64,000 nucleotides of DNA from PALSA-1006 sp036171275. Lineage in GTDB: Bacteria > Pseudomonadota > Gammaproteobacteria > Burkholderiales > Gallionellaceae. Position numbers and translations under genes: made by a program. Shown here in pieces: positions 44,275-52,775 of the stretch. The DNA lies in contig JAVHQT010000027.1 in NCBI GenBank assembly GCA_036171275.1, positions 1 to 64,000 on the forward strand, written 5' to 3'. The notes under the pieces are model-generated. The model was not told where the DNA came from and ran no database searches. It was given only the letters and a program-made list of their open reading frames with translations. Position 1 is the first letter of the stretch. Every line of letters begins with the position of its first letter.

Positions 44275-45150
44275 TCAAGGGAAGTTGCCGCCAGTTTGTT
44301 TGGCTTCTTCCGCTTGCAATTGAATTTTCGCAATCAACTCTGGGCCTTTTGCCGGATCAATTCCCAAGGCTTGCCATTCTTCATCTTGAATTTCAGGCAC
44401 GACATATTCAGCAATGCCAAAAGAGGTCAGTATTTTCTCTGCCAAGGAAACAATGGTAACTAAGGGTTGACCAATGGCGGCCTCCTCATTCTCGGAATCA
44501 TGGTGATAGCGCAAAACCGCGACAATCGTTTCCGGCAAATCCCAAATTCGCGCCAATTCCGCACCAATTTCGGCATGATTCATTTCCAGCAGCTCATTTT
44601 CAATTTCAATTGCCGGGCGAGTGGGTTCGGCCAGCAACCGAGAGTGCAATTGGTTGCTACTTTCTTGATCGAGTTGATTGAGCACCATATAGCCAATGTC
44701 ATGCAGCAAACCCGATAAAAAAATCTCATCATCGAGCGGGCGCGTGTACCGTGGCATCGCTTGGCTAATGGCGCGCATCGCCAAGGAAATGGCCAAGCTG
44801 TGCAGCCACAAACCTTGCACATCAAGCTTGCCAGCCGGCTTTTTAACCAAGGATGACATCACTGCAATGCCCATCGTCACGGATTTAACACGGGTAATCC
44901 CCAGCAACATCGCCGCATCAGTAACGGAAGAAACGCGTTTCGACGCGCCAAATAAAGGGGTATTGGCCAAGCCGATAATTTTAGCGGCAATTTGCGGATC
45001 CTTTTCAATTAGCTTGAGCATGGCGCGTTCACCGTCATCACTTTCCAGATCGAGCGCTAAGATTTTCTGTGCAATCACCGGCATTGCAGGCAGCGTGTCC
45101 AGGTGGTAAATCGCCTTTTTCAATGTCACGAGTTGATTGTTTGTATTCAT
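44275..45150 (-). CDS. HDOD-domain signalling protein
   Basis: The 291-residue single-domain HDOD protein (LDTLPAMPVIAQKILALD, then ANTPLFGASKRVSSVTDAAMLLGI) is related to HD phosphodiesterases. HD residues appear in SGLLHDIGYMVLN, but the full catalytic set is not obvious. Such proteins act in signalling, stress or motility control, and the target is unknown. It lies downstream of regA on the same strand, separated by about 220 bp. Confidence 0.85.
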   Translation of the reverse strand: MNTNNQLVTLKKAIYHLDTLPAMPVIAQKILALDLESDDGERAMLKLIEKDPQIAAKIIGLANTPLFGASKRVSSVTDAAMLLGITRVKSVTMGIAVMSSLVKKPAGKLDVQGLWLHSLAISLAMRAISQAMPRYTRPLDDEIFLSGLLHDIGYMVLNQLDQESSNQLHSRLLAEPTRPAIEIENELLEMNHAEIGAELARIWDLPETIVAVLRYHHDSENEEAAIGQPLVTIVSLAEKILTSFGIAEYVVPEIQDEEWQALGIDPAKGPELIAKIQLQAEEAKQTGGNFP

Positions 45151-45226
45151 TTAATTTGCCTCCGCAAATAATCTATTTCTAAAATAATTAAGGTTTGCAT
45201 TCTAATCAAACTCTTTAGGAAGTGCA

Positions 45227-45240
45227 GATTTATTCCGTTC
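45227..45240. repeat. Short dispersed repeat GATTTATTCCGTTC, copy 2
   Basis: Exact second copy of the string at 937-950, in the gap between the HDOD gene and regA. A palindrome (TCTGCGCAGA) lies about 40 bases further on. Confidence 0.4.
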
Positions 45241-45372
45241 TGGCTTGCCAAGACCTGGAGAAATTAACCAAAGAACTCTGCGCAGAGGATGCTGTTAAGC
45301 TATTGATTTATAATCTATTTATTCCATTATGATTCAGCAAGTTGCGCACGAATGAAATCAAGCAGCGTTTCC

Positions 45373-45945
45373 TTAAATTGAATCCGTTCCCGTTCCACCG
45401 CTGGCAAACAGCGGTTGTTTGCTTAATTTGCGTTGCAAGGTTCGCCTGTGCATATTTAACAAGCGCGCGGTAGCGGAAATATTGCCCTGCTGCTCTGCCA
45501 AAACGCGGTTGATATGCTCCCATTCCAACCGTCCAACACACGTCGGTGCTTCAATTAAAGGCAATTGCGCATTGGGCGCACGGTCAAACGCCGCCACAAT
45601 TTCATCAGCATTGGCGGGCTTAGCCAAATAGTGCGTTGCGCCTAATTTAATGGCTTCCACGGCAGTGGCAATGCTGGCGTAGCCGGTTAATACCACAATG
45701 CGCGTCTCCGAATCTAAGCCATGCAAGGCCTTAATTAACACCAAGCCGGACGCGCCATTCATTTTTAAATCGACCACTGCGTATTCTGGTGGATTCGCCA
45801 AAGCCAAGGGCAAGGCGTGTTCTACGCTGTGCGCCACCGTTACCACAAAGCCGCGCTTACCCAAGGCTTTTGCCAATACCGTGCAAAACACCGTGTCATC
45901 ATCGACCAATAATAAAGTCGTGTCTTCATCAATCAGCAGGCTCAT
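45373..45945 (-). CDS. regA: RegA/PrrA/ActR-type redox response regulator
   Basis: The 190-residue regulator has a receiver domain (LLLVDDDTVFCTVLAKALGK, phospho-Asp in YAVVDLKMNG, Lys in YLAKPA). A Fis-type HTH (IAEQQGNISATAR-like, seen as EQQGNISATARLLNMHRRTL) follows. Two-domain layout and length match RegA, which activates photosynthesis, CO2-fixation, nitrogen and respiratory genes in other Proteobacteria. The proline-rich hinge usual in alpha-proteobacterial RegA is shorter here. Its ATG overlaps the regB stop by four bases. Confidence 0.87.
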   Translation of the reverse strand: MSLLIDEDTTLLLVDDDTVFCTVLAKALGKRGFVVTVAHSVEHALPLALANPPEYAVVDLKMNGASGLVLIKALHGLDSETRIVVLTGYASIATAVEAIKLGATHYLAKPANADEIVAAFDRAPNAQLPLIEAPTCVGRLEWEHINRVLAEQQGNISATARLLNMHRRTLQRKLSKQPLFASGGTGTDSI

Positions 45946-47255
45946 GCTTGTTTTTCCCGAGGCAACAAAACCTCCGTGGTGGTGCCGCCGCCTTTGCGAT
46001 TATATAAACGCACATTACCGCCCAATTGTTCAATGGTGGCATTGGCTAAAAACAAGCCCAAACCTCTTCCAGACTGTTTTGTGGTAAAAAAAGCAGCGCC
46101 TAAATTAGCGGCAACTTCTGCCGTCAAACCGGTGCCAGCATCTTCAATTTTGAAAATTAACTGCGTCTCGTCCCAGTCCAAATAAAGGTTAATGTCTGCG
46201 GGCGACGCATCCGCTGCGTTATTTAGTACATTTAACAGCGCCGCGCGCAAGGCCGTATTTTGCGGCAATTTCGGTGTAACTCCTTGATTTATATGAATAA
46301 AATTATATTTCGCCGTTGGGCGCAACAACTGCCATTCATCTAAAGTATCGCGCATAAATTGCGTCCAAGATTGTGCTGCTCCGCGCGCGGAATCTTGGGC
46401 TTTTGCGAGCAACTTATCTAAAATCCGTTTGCAATTGCGCACTTGCCCATCGAGCAAAAGCAAACTGTCGCGCCATTCAGGCAGCGCATCGGTTTCACGT
46501 TGCAATTCGCCAATCACCACCGACAAGGTCGCCAGTGGTGTGCCCATTTCGTGCGCCGCACTGGCAGCCTGCAAACCCAGCGCCACAATTTGCTCGTTGC
46601 GCAAGGTTTTCTCGCGCACACGCGCTAAAGTTTCGTCGCGCTGCCGCACCGCATTCGCCATTTTCACCACAAAATATGCCACCACGGTTGCGCTAATCAC
46701 AAAGCCCAACCACATGCCAAAAATATGGATATTAAACGCATCGGTTGCCGGCATTTCCTGCGCCATAGCAGCGTGATCCATCATTTCATCCATACCGTGA
46801 TTCGCATGAGAAAGCGCATTTGGCAGCGGCACATAATATTGCATTAGCAGCGTGTAACAGGTGGTGGTTAGCAGCGCCATTGGCCAAACAAAGCGTGGCG
46901 GCAGGCTGGCTGCCGCAATCACTAAAGGCAATAAATACAAGGAGATAAACGGATTGGTTGAGCCGCCTGAAAAGTACAGCAAGGCGGATAATGCCGCGAC
47001 ATCAGCACATAATTGCGCAAATAATTCACCGTTTGAAACCGGATAAGTTGAATGCAGGCGCCACCAAGAGAACAAATTAAACGTCGCCAACAGCGCAATC
47101 GCGATCATCATTTGCAGCCAAGGTAAGGTCAGCGCCAAAAAATAATGCACCAACAACAACGTGGCGCATTGAACAAAAATGGCAATCAATCGCAAGGTGA
47201 TCAGACGTTGCAGCTGCGCGTGTCCGGTTTGAGTCAATGCAAACGATGAATTCAT
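45942..47255 (-). CDS. regB: RegB/PrrB/ActS-type redox sensor histidine kinase
   Basis: The 437-residue kinase has six N-terminal membrane helices. Between helices 3 and 4 lies GGSTNPF, matching the GGxxNPF ubiquinone-sensing motif of RegB. The H-box is SAAHEMGTPLATLSVVIGEL, and the cysteine of the dimer helix (QVRNCKRILDKLL) corresponds to the redox-active Cys of RegB. The ATPase domain has NVLNNAADAS and GRGLGLFLAN. ATG 47255 with AAGG five bases upstream is preferred over GTG 47261. A His/Met-rich loop (HANHGMDEMMDHAAM, near residue 150) between helices could bind metal. Confidence 0.9.
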   Translation of the reverse strand: MNSSFALTQTGHAQLQRLITLRLIAIFVQCATLLLVHYFLALTLPWLQMMIAIALLATFNLFSWWRLHSTYPVSNGELFAQLCADVAALSALLYFSGGSTNPFISLYLLPLVIAAASLPPRFVWPMALLTTTCYTLLMQYYVPLPNALSHANHGMDEMMDHAAMAQEMPATDAFNIHIFGMWLGFVISATVVAYFVVKMANAVRQRDETLARVREKTLRNEQIVALGLQAASAAHEMGTPLATLSVVIGELQRETDALPEWRDSLLLLDGQVRNCKRILDKLLAKAQDSARGAAQSWTQFMRDTLDEWQLLRPTAKYNFIHINQGVTPKLPQNTALRAALLNVLNNAADASPADINLYLDWDETQLIFKIEDAGTGLTAEVAANLGAAFFTTKQSGRGLGLFLANATIEQLGGNVRLYNRKGGGTTTEVLLPREKQA

Positions 47256-47386
47256 ATACACCTTGTTTATTTAAGCAGCGCTTCCTAAAAAGATTTAGGG
47301 TTTAGTTATTGGCAATGCGCCGAGAATCGACGTTTGATTATCGCAGATCAGCCCTTGAAATCAATCGCAAACGCCTTGTTAAGGGT

Positions 47387-47401
47387 GCGACAAAATGCCG
47401 C
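47387..47401. promoter_or_regulatory. Candidate RegA/PrrA binding site
   Basis: GCGAC-AAAAT-GCCGC fits the RegA/PrrA pattern of half-sites GCGNC and GNCGC with a short variable spacer. It lies about 130 bp before regB and 210 bp before rsxA, in the region shared by the redox regulators and the Rnf operon. Confidence 0.5.
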
Positions 47402-47439
47402 ATAGGCAACCGATTTGTTTAGCGATATCGTCTTACCCG

Positions 47440-47507
47440 CCAAGTCGCTCGCCGAGCCGCCGAATCTCCTCCTAGAATTTCTTTCGCCAGCGAGTGACTT
47501 GGTTTTT
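47440..47507 (+). other. Inverted repeat with T-run in the rnf leader (possible attenuator)
   Basis: CCAAGTCGCTCGC and GCGAGTGACTTGG can form a 13-bp stem with one G-U pair around a 37-base loop, followed directly by TTTTT. On the plus strand this has the layout of a terminator or attenuator in the rnf leader; the long loop makes this tentative. Confidence 0.45.
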
Positions 47508-47613
47508 AACTCCCCTCATCCCTTTCTTTTTTCACCTTTCCCTATTCCCCAAACAGGGTTGAATCGCTGAATTATTCAGTGGATAATCGCGCCCTTCGAA
47601 AAGGGTCGATCGT

Positions 47614-48189
47614 ATGACTGAATATCTGCTAATCCTGGTCAGCACTGTTTTTGTAAACAACATTGTGATGGTCAAAATTCTCGGACTGTGTCCGTTCATG
47701 GGCGTTTCCAAAAAACTGGAAGCAGCGGTTGGCATGGGCGCGGCAACCACCTTTGTGCTGACATTGGGCTCTGGCGCAAGCTATTTAATTAGCCATTATT
47801 TGCTCGGCCCAGATCTCGCTTATCTCACTACCTTATCGTTTATTGTCGTGATTGCTGGCATTGTGCAATTCACCGAAATGGTGGTGCAAAAAACCAGCCC
47901 GTCTTTGTATCAGGTGCTCGGCATTTATCTGCCGCTGATTACCACCAACTGCGCCGTACTCGGTATCCCTTTGCTAAACGTGCAAGCAAAGCATGATTTT
48001 ATCGAATCCTTGCTGTTTGGTTTCGGTGGCTCAATTGGCTTCACCTTAGTCATGGTTTTATTCGCAGGGATTCGCGAACGACTGGAAGGTGCCGACGTTC
48101 CCGGCATTTTTAAAGGCTCGGCCATCGCCTTTATTACAGCGGGTTTAATGAGCTTGTCCTTCATGGGTTTCTCGGGCTTGGTGAAATGA
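47614..48189 (+). CDS. rsxA: Rnf/Rsx electron-transport complex subunit A
   Basis: The 191-residue protein has six membrane helices and is homologous to RnfE and NqrE. It carries the half-helix motifs VNNIVMVKILGLCPFMGVSK and LPLITTNCAVLG, whose cysteines ligate a shared intramembrane Fe-S cluster. First gene of rsxABCDGE. The complex couples electron transfer between NADH and ferredoxin to ion movement or keeps SoxR reduced. AAGGG lies eight bases before the ATG. Confidence 0.96.
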   Translation: MTEYLLILVSTVFVNNIVMVKILGLCPFMGVSKKLEAAVGMGAATTFVLTLGSGASYLISHYLLGPDLAYLTTLSFIVVIAGIVQFTEMVVQKTSPSLYQVLGIYLPLITTNCAVLGIPLLNVQAKHDFIESLLFGFGGSIGFTLVMVLFAGIRERLEGADVPGIFKGSAIAFITAGLMSLSFMGFSGLVK

Positions 48190-48734
48190 TCACCGCCTTG
48201 TGGGTTATGGTCAGTATCGCCTTATTTCTAGGGGCGGCGCTGGGCTATTCTGCGATCAAGTTCAAAGTTCAAGGCAATCCTTTAGTCGATAAAATCGACG
48301 CCGTGTTACCCCAAACTCAATGCGGTCAATGCGGCTTTCCTGGCTGCAAACCCTATGCCACGGCGATTGCCTCAGGCGAAGCCCCAATCAATCAATGCCC
48401 GCCCGGCGGCGAAGAAGGCATTCACAAACTAGCCGATTTGCTCGGAAAAGAATTTATTCCCTTTGGCGATGGCGCTGCGCCTAAAGCAAAATCGGTTGCC
48501 TTTATCGACGAATCCACCTGCATCGGCTGTACTTTATGTATTCAAGCCTGCCCAGTGGATGCCATCGTCGGCGCTGCAAAACAAATTCACACCATCATTG
48601 CGCCGCAATGCACCGGCTGCGAATTATGTCTTGCGCCCTGCCCTGTTGATTGCATTCGCATGGAAGTCATTCCAGAAGAAATTAGCAATTGGAAATGGCG
48701 CTATCCGGTAATCCCCTTAAAGGTGGCAGCATGA
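48186..48734 (+). CDS. rsxB: Rnf/Rsx electron-transport complex subunit B (Fe-S protein)
   Basis: The 182-residue protein has one N-terminal membrane helix and an Fe-S domain with CGQCGFPGCKPYA and a following Cys (INQCPPGG). Two [4Fe-4S] ferredoxin motifs (CIGCTLCIQACPVD and CTGCELCLAPCPVD) follow. It is of the short RsxB form with two ferredoxin clusters and is the likely ferredoxin-facing subunit. Four-base ATGA overlaps join it to both neighbours. Confidence 0.96.
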   Translation: MITALWVMVSIALFLGAALGYSAIKFKVQGNPLVDKIDAVLPQTQCGQCGFPGCKPYATAIASGEAPINQCPPGGEEGIHKLADLLGKEFIPFGDGAAPKAKSVAFIDESTCIGCTLCIQACPVDAIVGAAKQIHTIIAPQCTGCELCLAPCPVDCIRMEVIPEEISNWKWRYPVIPLKVAA

Positions 48735-50317
48735 ACGCGCCTTTTAAATTTCACGGCGGCATTCATCCGCCCACGCACAAAACCGAATCCAATACCCGTC
48801 CGATTGCGCTGGCGAACTTGCCTGCCAAATTAGTCATTCCCTTGCACCAACATGCTGGCAAGCGCGCCAAACCCTGTGTCAGCGTTGGCGATTACGTCTT
48901 AAAAGGACAGAAGATTGGACGACCAGAAGGTCGCCTATCCAGCGCTGTGCACGCGTCCACTTCAGGCACAGTCACTGCAATTGACAATCAACTAGTTGCC
49001 CATCAATCAGGATTATCGGATCTTTGCGTCACCCTGATTCCTGACGGTCTAGATCAATGGATCGACCATCACGGTGTCGATTACCAGCACACTGACCACA
49101 GCACTTTGCGCCATTTATTGCGCCAAGCCGGCGTGGTGGGTTTGGGTGGCGCGACCTTTCCAAGCGACTTAAAGGCGTACGGAAACTCCAATAAAATCAA
49201 GTACTTAGTTTTAAACGGTGCAGAATGCGAGCCTTATATCACCTGCGATGATTTGCTAATGCGCGAACGCGCAGCCGACATTGTGCGGGGCGCGGAAGTG
49301 TTGCGAGAATTATTGTATGCAGAAGCAATTTTAATCGGCATTGAAGACAATAAACCTGACGCCATTGCCGCCCTGCAGCAAGCGGTGCACGCCAGTCAAC
49401 ATTCAGCGATTCAGGTGATCAGCGTGCCGACGATTTACCCTAGCGGTGGCGCGAAACAACTGATTCGCCTCTTAACAGGCATCGAAGTGCCTGCAGGCGT
49501 GCGTTCCACCGAGCTTGGCGTGCAATGCTTTAATGTAGCGACAGCGTACAGCGTTTGGCGCGCCCTTCATTTTGGTGAACCGGTGTTATCACGCATTGTC
49601 ACCGTCACCGGCAATGTCGCCCAGCCGCAAAATTTCGAAGTTTTATTGGGAACACCCGTGCAAGATTTAGTCCAGCAAGCTGGCAGCTTGCCTAATACTA
49701 ACGGGCATATTATGGGTGGGCCGATGATGGGTGTTTCGCTGCCCTCAGACCAAGTCGGCATCACCAAAGCCACCAACTGTATTATTGAATCATCGCCTAC
49801 GCTTTTCCCGCCCGCAGCGCCGACTTTGCCGTGCATTCGTTGCACCCGTTGCGCGGAAGTGTGCCCTGCAGAACTGCAACCGCAAGATTTATATTGGTTT
49901 GCCAAAGCCAAAAATTTTGGCAAAGCCCAAGAATTCCACCTATTCGATTGCATTGAATGTGGTGCATGCGCTTACGTTTGCCCCAGCAACATTCCCTTAG
50001 TCACATTTTACCGTTTTGCCAAAAGCGAAATTTCCGAACGCGAACGTGAAACGCAAGCCGCTGAACAAGCGCGCGAACGGCACGAATTCCGGCAATTGCG
50101 CATCGAGCGCGAGAAACAGGAGAAAGCCGAAAAATTAGCGCAAAAAGAAAAAGCCGCAGAAACTGCTAAATTAGCGGCACTGGTCACGGCGAATACCGAA
50201 GAAATTGATCCTGACGAAGCCATTCAACAGCGCATTGATGCCGCACTAGCACGCGCCAAAGAACACGCCGCGATCAACACAGCACCCAATCCTGCGTCTC
50301 AATCTACCGAACCGTAA
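48731..50317 (+). CDS. rsxC: Rnf/Rsx electron-transport complex subunit C (NADH-binding)
   Basis: The 528-residue cytoplasmic subunit has NADH/FMN-binding segments (GVVGLGGATFPSDLK, LVLNGAECEPYITCDD) and two [4Fe-4S] motifs (CIRCTRCAEVCPAELQP and CIECGACAYVCPSNIP). A charged helical tail of about 90 residues rich in E, K, R and A follows, shorter than in E. coli RsxC. The start is the ATG overlapping the rsxB stop; the longer frame upstream lies inside rsxB. Confidence 0.95.
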   Translation: MNAPFKFHGGIHPPTHKTESNTRPIALANLPAKLVIPLHQHAGKRAKPCVSVGDYVLKGQKIGRPEGRLSSAVHASTSGTVTAIDNQLVAHQSGLSDLCVTLIPDGLDQWIDHHGVDYQHTDHSTLRHLLRQAGVVGLGGATFPSDLKAYGNSNKIKYLVLNGAECEPYITCDDLLMRERAADIVRGAEVLRELLYAEAILIGIEDNKPDAIAALQQAVHASQHSAIQVISVPTIYPSGGAKQLIRLLTGIEVPAGVRSTELGVQCFNVATAYSVWRALHFGEPVLSRIVTVTGNVAQPQNFEVLLGTPVQDLVQQAGSLPNTNGHIMGGPMMGVSLPSDQVGITKATNCIIESSPTLFPPAAPTLPCIRCTRCAEVCPAELQPQDLYWFAKAKNFGKAQEFHLFDCIECGACAYVCPSNIPLVTFYRFAKSEISERERETQAAEQARERHEFRQLRIEREKQEKAEKLAQKEKAAETAKLAALVTANTEEIDPDEAIQQRIDAALARAKEHAAINTAPNPASQSTEP

Positions 50318-50323
50318 CTCACT

Positions 50324-51352
50324 ATGTGGCTTTCTCCTTTTATCACTCGATCCTCCAGCGTCAGTGCAATCATGCTCAAAGTTTTGCTGGCGCTTATTCC
50401 TGGCATAGCCTTGTATGTTTGGTATTTCGGCCCAGCCATTTTGGTCTCGTTGACCTTAGCTTCACTGACCGCGTTAGCCACCGAAGCGGCGATGTTGCAT
50501 TTGCGGCAGCGCCCGCTCAAGCCCTTTTTATCTGATAACAGCGCCTTGCTGACTGCTTGGCTGCTGGCCTTATCGATTCCGCCACTTGCACCTTGGTGGT
50601 TGATCGTAGTCGGCACCGCATTTTCAATTGCCGTTTCCAAACATTTGTATGGTGGCTTAGGCAGCAACCCCTTTAATCCCGCGATGATTGGTTATGCGGT
50701 GCTGATCATTTCTTTCCCCGTGCATATGACGCACTGGCTCAGTCCACACGCGATGGGCGGAGCAGAACTAGATTTGCTCGAACAACTCAACTACATTTTT
50801 AACGGGGTGTTGCCGCACGGTTTCACCCTAGATGCCGTCACCATGGCGACGCCGCTAGACACGCTAAAAACCCAATTGCATCTTGGTTTATCAGTAGGCG
50901 AAATTAAAAATATGCCGATTTATGGACGTTTAGCCGGCAAAGGCAGCGAAATGGTTGCGCTCGGTTTTGCCATTGGCGGGCTCTATTTATTGTGGAATCG
51001 AATCATTACCTGGCATTTACCGCTGGTGTATCTAGGCACTTTGTTCCTCACCGCCGAAGTGTTTCACTTAATTGATCCGACTCACTACATCACGCCCTTA
51101 TTCCACTGGTTTTCAGGTGCAGCGATGATTGGCGCATTCTTTATTTTGACCGATCCCGTCACCTCCCCTACCACCGCCAAAGGAAAATTTATTTTTGCCG
51201 CCTGCGCTGGTTTATTAACCTATTTAATTCGCGTCTTCGGTGGCTTCCCCGATGGCATGGCGTTCGCCACATTGCTGATGAATATCTGCGTACCGCTGAT
51301 TGATGCGTGGACACAACCTAAGGTATTTGGCCAAAAAGGAGTGAAGAAATGA
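50324..51352 (+). CDS. rsxD: Rnf/Rsx electron-transport complex subunit D
   Basis: The 342-residue membrane protein has about nine or ten helices, homologous to NqrB. The covalent FMN site is the Thr in AVTMATPLDTLK, and the segment LGSNPFNPAMIGYAVL is conserved. It begins 6 bp after rsxC and overlaps rsxG by four bases. Confidence 0.95.
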   Translation: MWLSPFITRSSSVSAIMLKVLLALIPGIALYVWYFGPAILVSLTLASLTALATEAAMLHLRQRPLKPFLSDNSALLTAWLLALSIPPLAPWWLIVVGTAFSIAVSKHLYGGLGSNPFNPAMIGYAVLIISFPVHMTHWLSPHAMGGAELDLLEQLNYIFNGVLPHGFTLDAVTMATPLDTLKTQLHLGLSVGEIKNMPIYGRLAGKGSEMVALGFAIGGLYLLWNRIITWHLPLVYLGTLFLTAEVFHLIDPTHYITPLFHWFSGAAMIGAFFILTDPVTSPTTAKGKFIFAACAGLLTYLIRVFGGFPDGMAFATLLMNICVPLIDAWTQPKVFGQKGVKK

Positions 51353-51987
51353 AGCGACTTGCCCGCGCCAGTATTCAATCCGCCATCAATCTAGGGGCAT
51401 TCGCCATCGTAGGCACCGCTATTTTAGCGTCGACTTTTTTCTTAACGCACGGTGAAATCGTTAGAAGCGAACAGGCTGAAAAACTTAAGCTCATTACGCA
51501 AATTGTTCCTAAGTCATTATTTAATAACGATATTATGCACGACGTTCTAGCTATTTCTCCCTCTGCTTTATTGGGCACAGAAGAGAACACCACGGCGTAT
51601 CGCGCACGACTAGATGGTCAACCTGCAGCAGTGATTTTAGAAGCCATTGCGCCGGATGGTTACAGCGGCAAAATTTCACTGATTTTAGCGGTGCGCGCCA
51701 ATGGCGAATTAGCTGGGGTGCGCGTCATTTCGCATAAAGAAACGCCAGGACTGGGCGATTACATCGAACTGCCCAAAAGCCCTTGGATTAAAGGTTTCGA
51801 TGGCAAAGCCCGCCAAGCCGAAAAAGACGGTGCGTGGAAAGTCAAAAAAGACGGCGGACAATTTGATTACATGGCGGGCGCAACGATTACGCCCCGTGCT
51901 GTGATTAAAGCCACCCACAAGGTTTTGCTGTATTTCGCTGAAAATCGCGCGCAATTATTTGCTGATCCCGTTACAAAATTGAAATAG
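51349..51987 (+). CDS. rsxG: Rnf/Rsx electron-transport complex subunit G
   Basis: The 212-residue protein has one N-terminal membrane helix and a periplasmic FMN-binding domain. The flavin-linked Thr lies in YMAGATITPRAVIKA, and HKETPGLGDYIEL is the family signature. It is homologous to NqrC and works with RsxD in the membrane electron path. Confidence 0.95.
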   Translation: MKRLARASIQSAINLGAFAIVGTAILASTFFLTHGEIVRSEQAEKLKLITQIVPKSLFNNDIMHDVLAISPSALLGTEENTTAYRARLDGQPAAVILEAIAPDGYSGKISLILAVRANGELAGVRVISHKETPGLGDYIELPKSPWIKGFDGKARQAEKDGAWKVKKDGGQFDYMAGATITPRAVIKATHKVLLYFAENRAQLFADPVTKLK

Positions 51988-51996
51988 GAGACCGAA

Positions 51997-52701
51997 ATGA
52001 ACCTGCAAGAATACAAAGAGATTTTTTACAATGGCGTTTGGAAACAAAACACCGGTGTAGTTCAACTGCTCGGCTTATGCCCAATTTTGGCGGTCAGTAG
52101 CTCAGTGGTCAACGCCGTCAGTCTTGGTCTCGCCACCGCTATCGTCATGGCATTGAGCGGCGCCGCCATTGCACCGATTCGCAGTTTTGTACCCAATGAA
52201 ATTCGTATTCCGGTGTTCATTTTAATCATCGCCGTCCTCGTCACGGTTGTGCAATATCTGATGAATGCTTATCTGTACAATTTGTATATTGTGCTCGGTA
52301 TTTTTATACCTTTAATTGTCACCAACTGCATTGTATTGGCTCGGATAGAAGCCTTCGCCTCGAAAAATCCCCCACTGGCGTCAGCGTTAGATGGCTTTGC
52401 TATGGGCATGGGACTGACGGCAGTGCTGGCCATTTTGGGCGGAATGCGCGAAATTGTCGGGCATGGCACCTTACTTTCCGGCATTGATTTAGCCTTAGGA
52501 GAATCGACCAAAAGTTGGGTGATTCACGTCATTCCTGAGTATCACGGATTCTTATTAGCGATTTTGCCACCGGGCGCATTTATCGGACTAGGCTGCTTAA
52601 TTGCCGGTAAAAATTGGCTAAACTTGCGCGCAGAACGCAAAACCAACGCTGCCAAAAATAATTCGCTTCCACTATCTGGCGGTGCATTAGCTGCCCACTA
52701 A
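51997..52701 (+). CDS. rsxE: Rnf/Rsx electron-transport complex subunit E
   Basis: The 234-residue six-helix protein is homologous to RsxA, with which it forms an antiparallel pair. VVQLLGLCPILAVSSSVVNA and LIVTNCIVLAR carry the two cluster cysteines. AGGAG precedes the ATG. It ends the six-gene rsx set; nth follows after 74 bp, the order also found in gamma-proteobacteria. Confidence 0.95.
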   Translation: MNLQEYKEIFYNGVWKQNTGVVQLLGLCPILAVSSSVVNAVSLGLATAIVMALSGAAIAPIRSFVPNEIRIPVFILIIAVLVTVVQYLMNAYLYNLYIVLGIFIPLIVTNCIVLARIEAFASKNPPLASALDGFAMGMGLTAVLAILGGMREIVGHGTLLSGIDLALGESTKSWVIHVIPEYHGFLLAILPPGAFIGLGCLIAGKNWLNLRAERKTNAAKNNSLPLSGGALAAH

Positions 52702-52739
52702 GCAGCAAATTCCTGATTTGATGCGGAAATAGCCTTGCC

Positions 52740-52766
52740 TAAGTACATGATTATAAAAGATTTTTT
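52740..52766 (+). other. Recurrent intergenic motif, copy C, upstream of nth
   Basis: TAAGTACATGATTATAAA followed four bases later by six T, 36 bases before the nth start codon. It differs from the copy at 7247 by one base in 18. Confidence 0.45.
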
Positions 52767-52775
52767 GAAAGCATC

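Larger units (their letters stand above)
47256..47613. other. Divergent control region between regBA and rnf operon
   Basis: About 358 bp without a gene. It holds a RegA-type half-site pair (47387-47401), a long inverted repeat followed by five T (47440-47507), a polypyrimidine stretch, and a small hairpin that includes the rsxA Shine-Dalgarno sequence (CCCTT at 47592-47596 pairing with AAGGG at 47601-47605). Confidence 0.6.
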
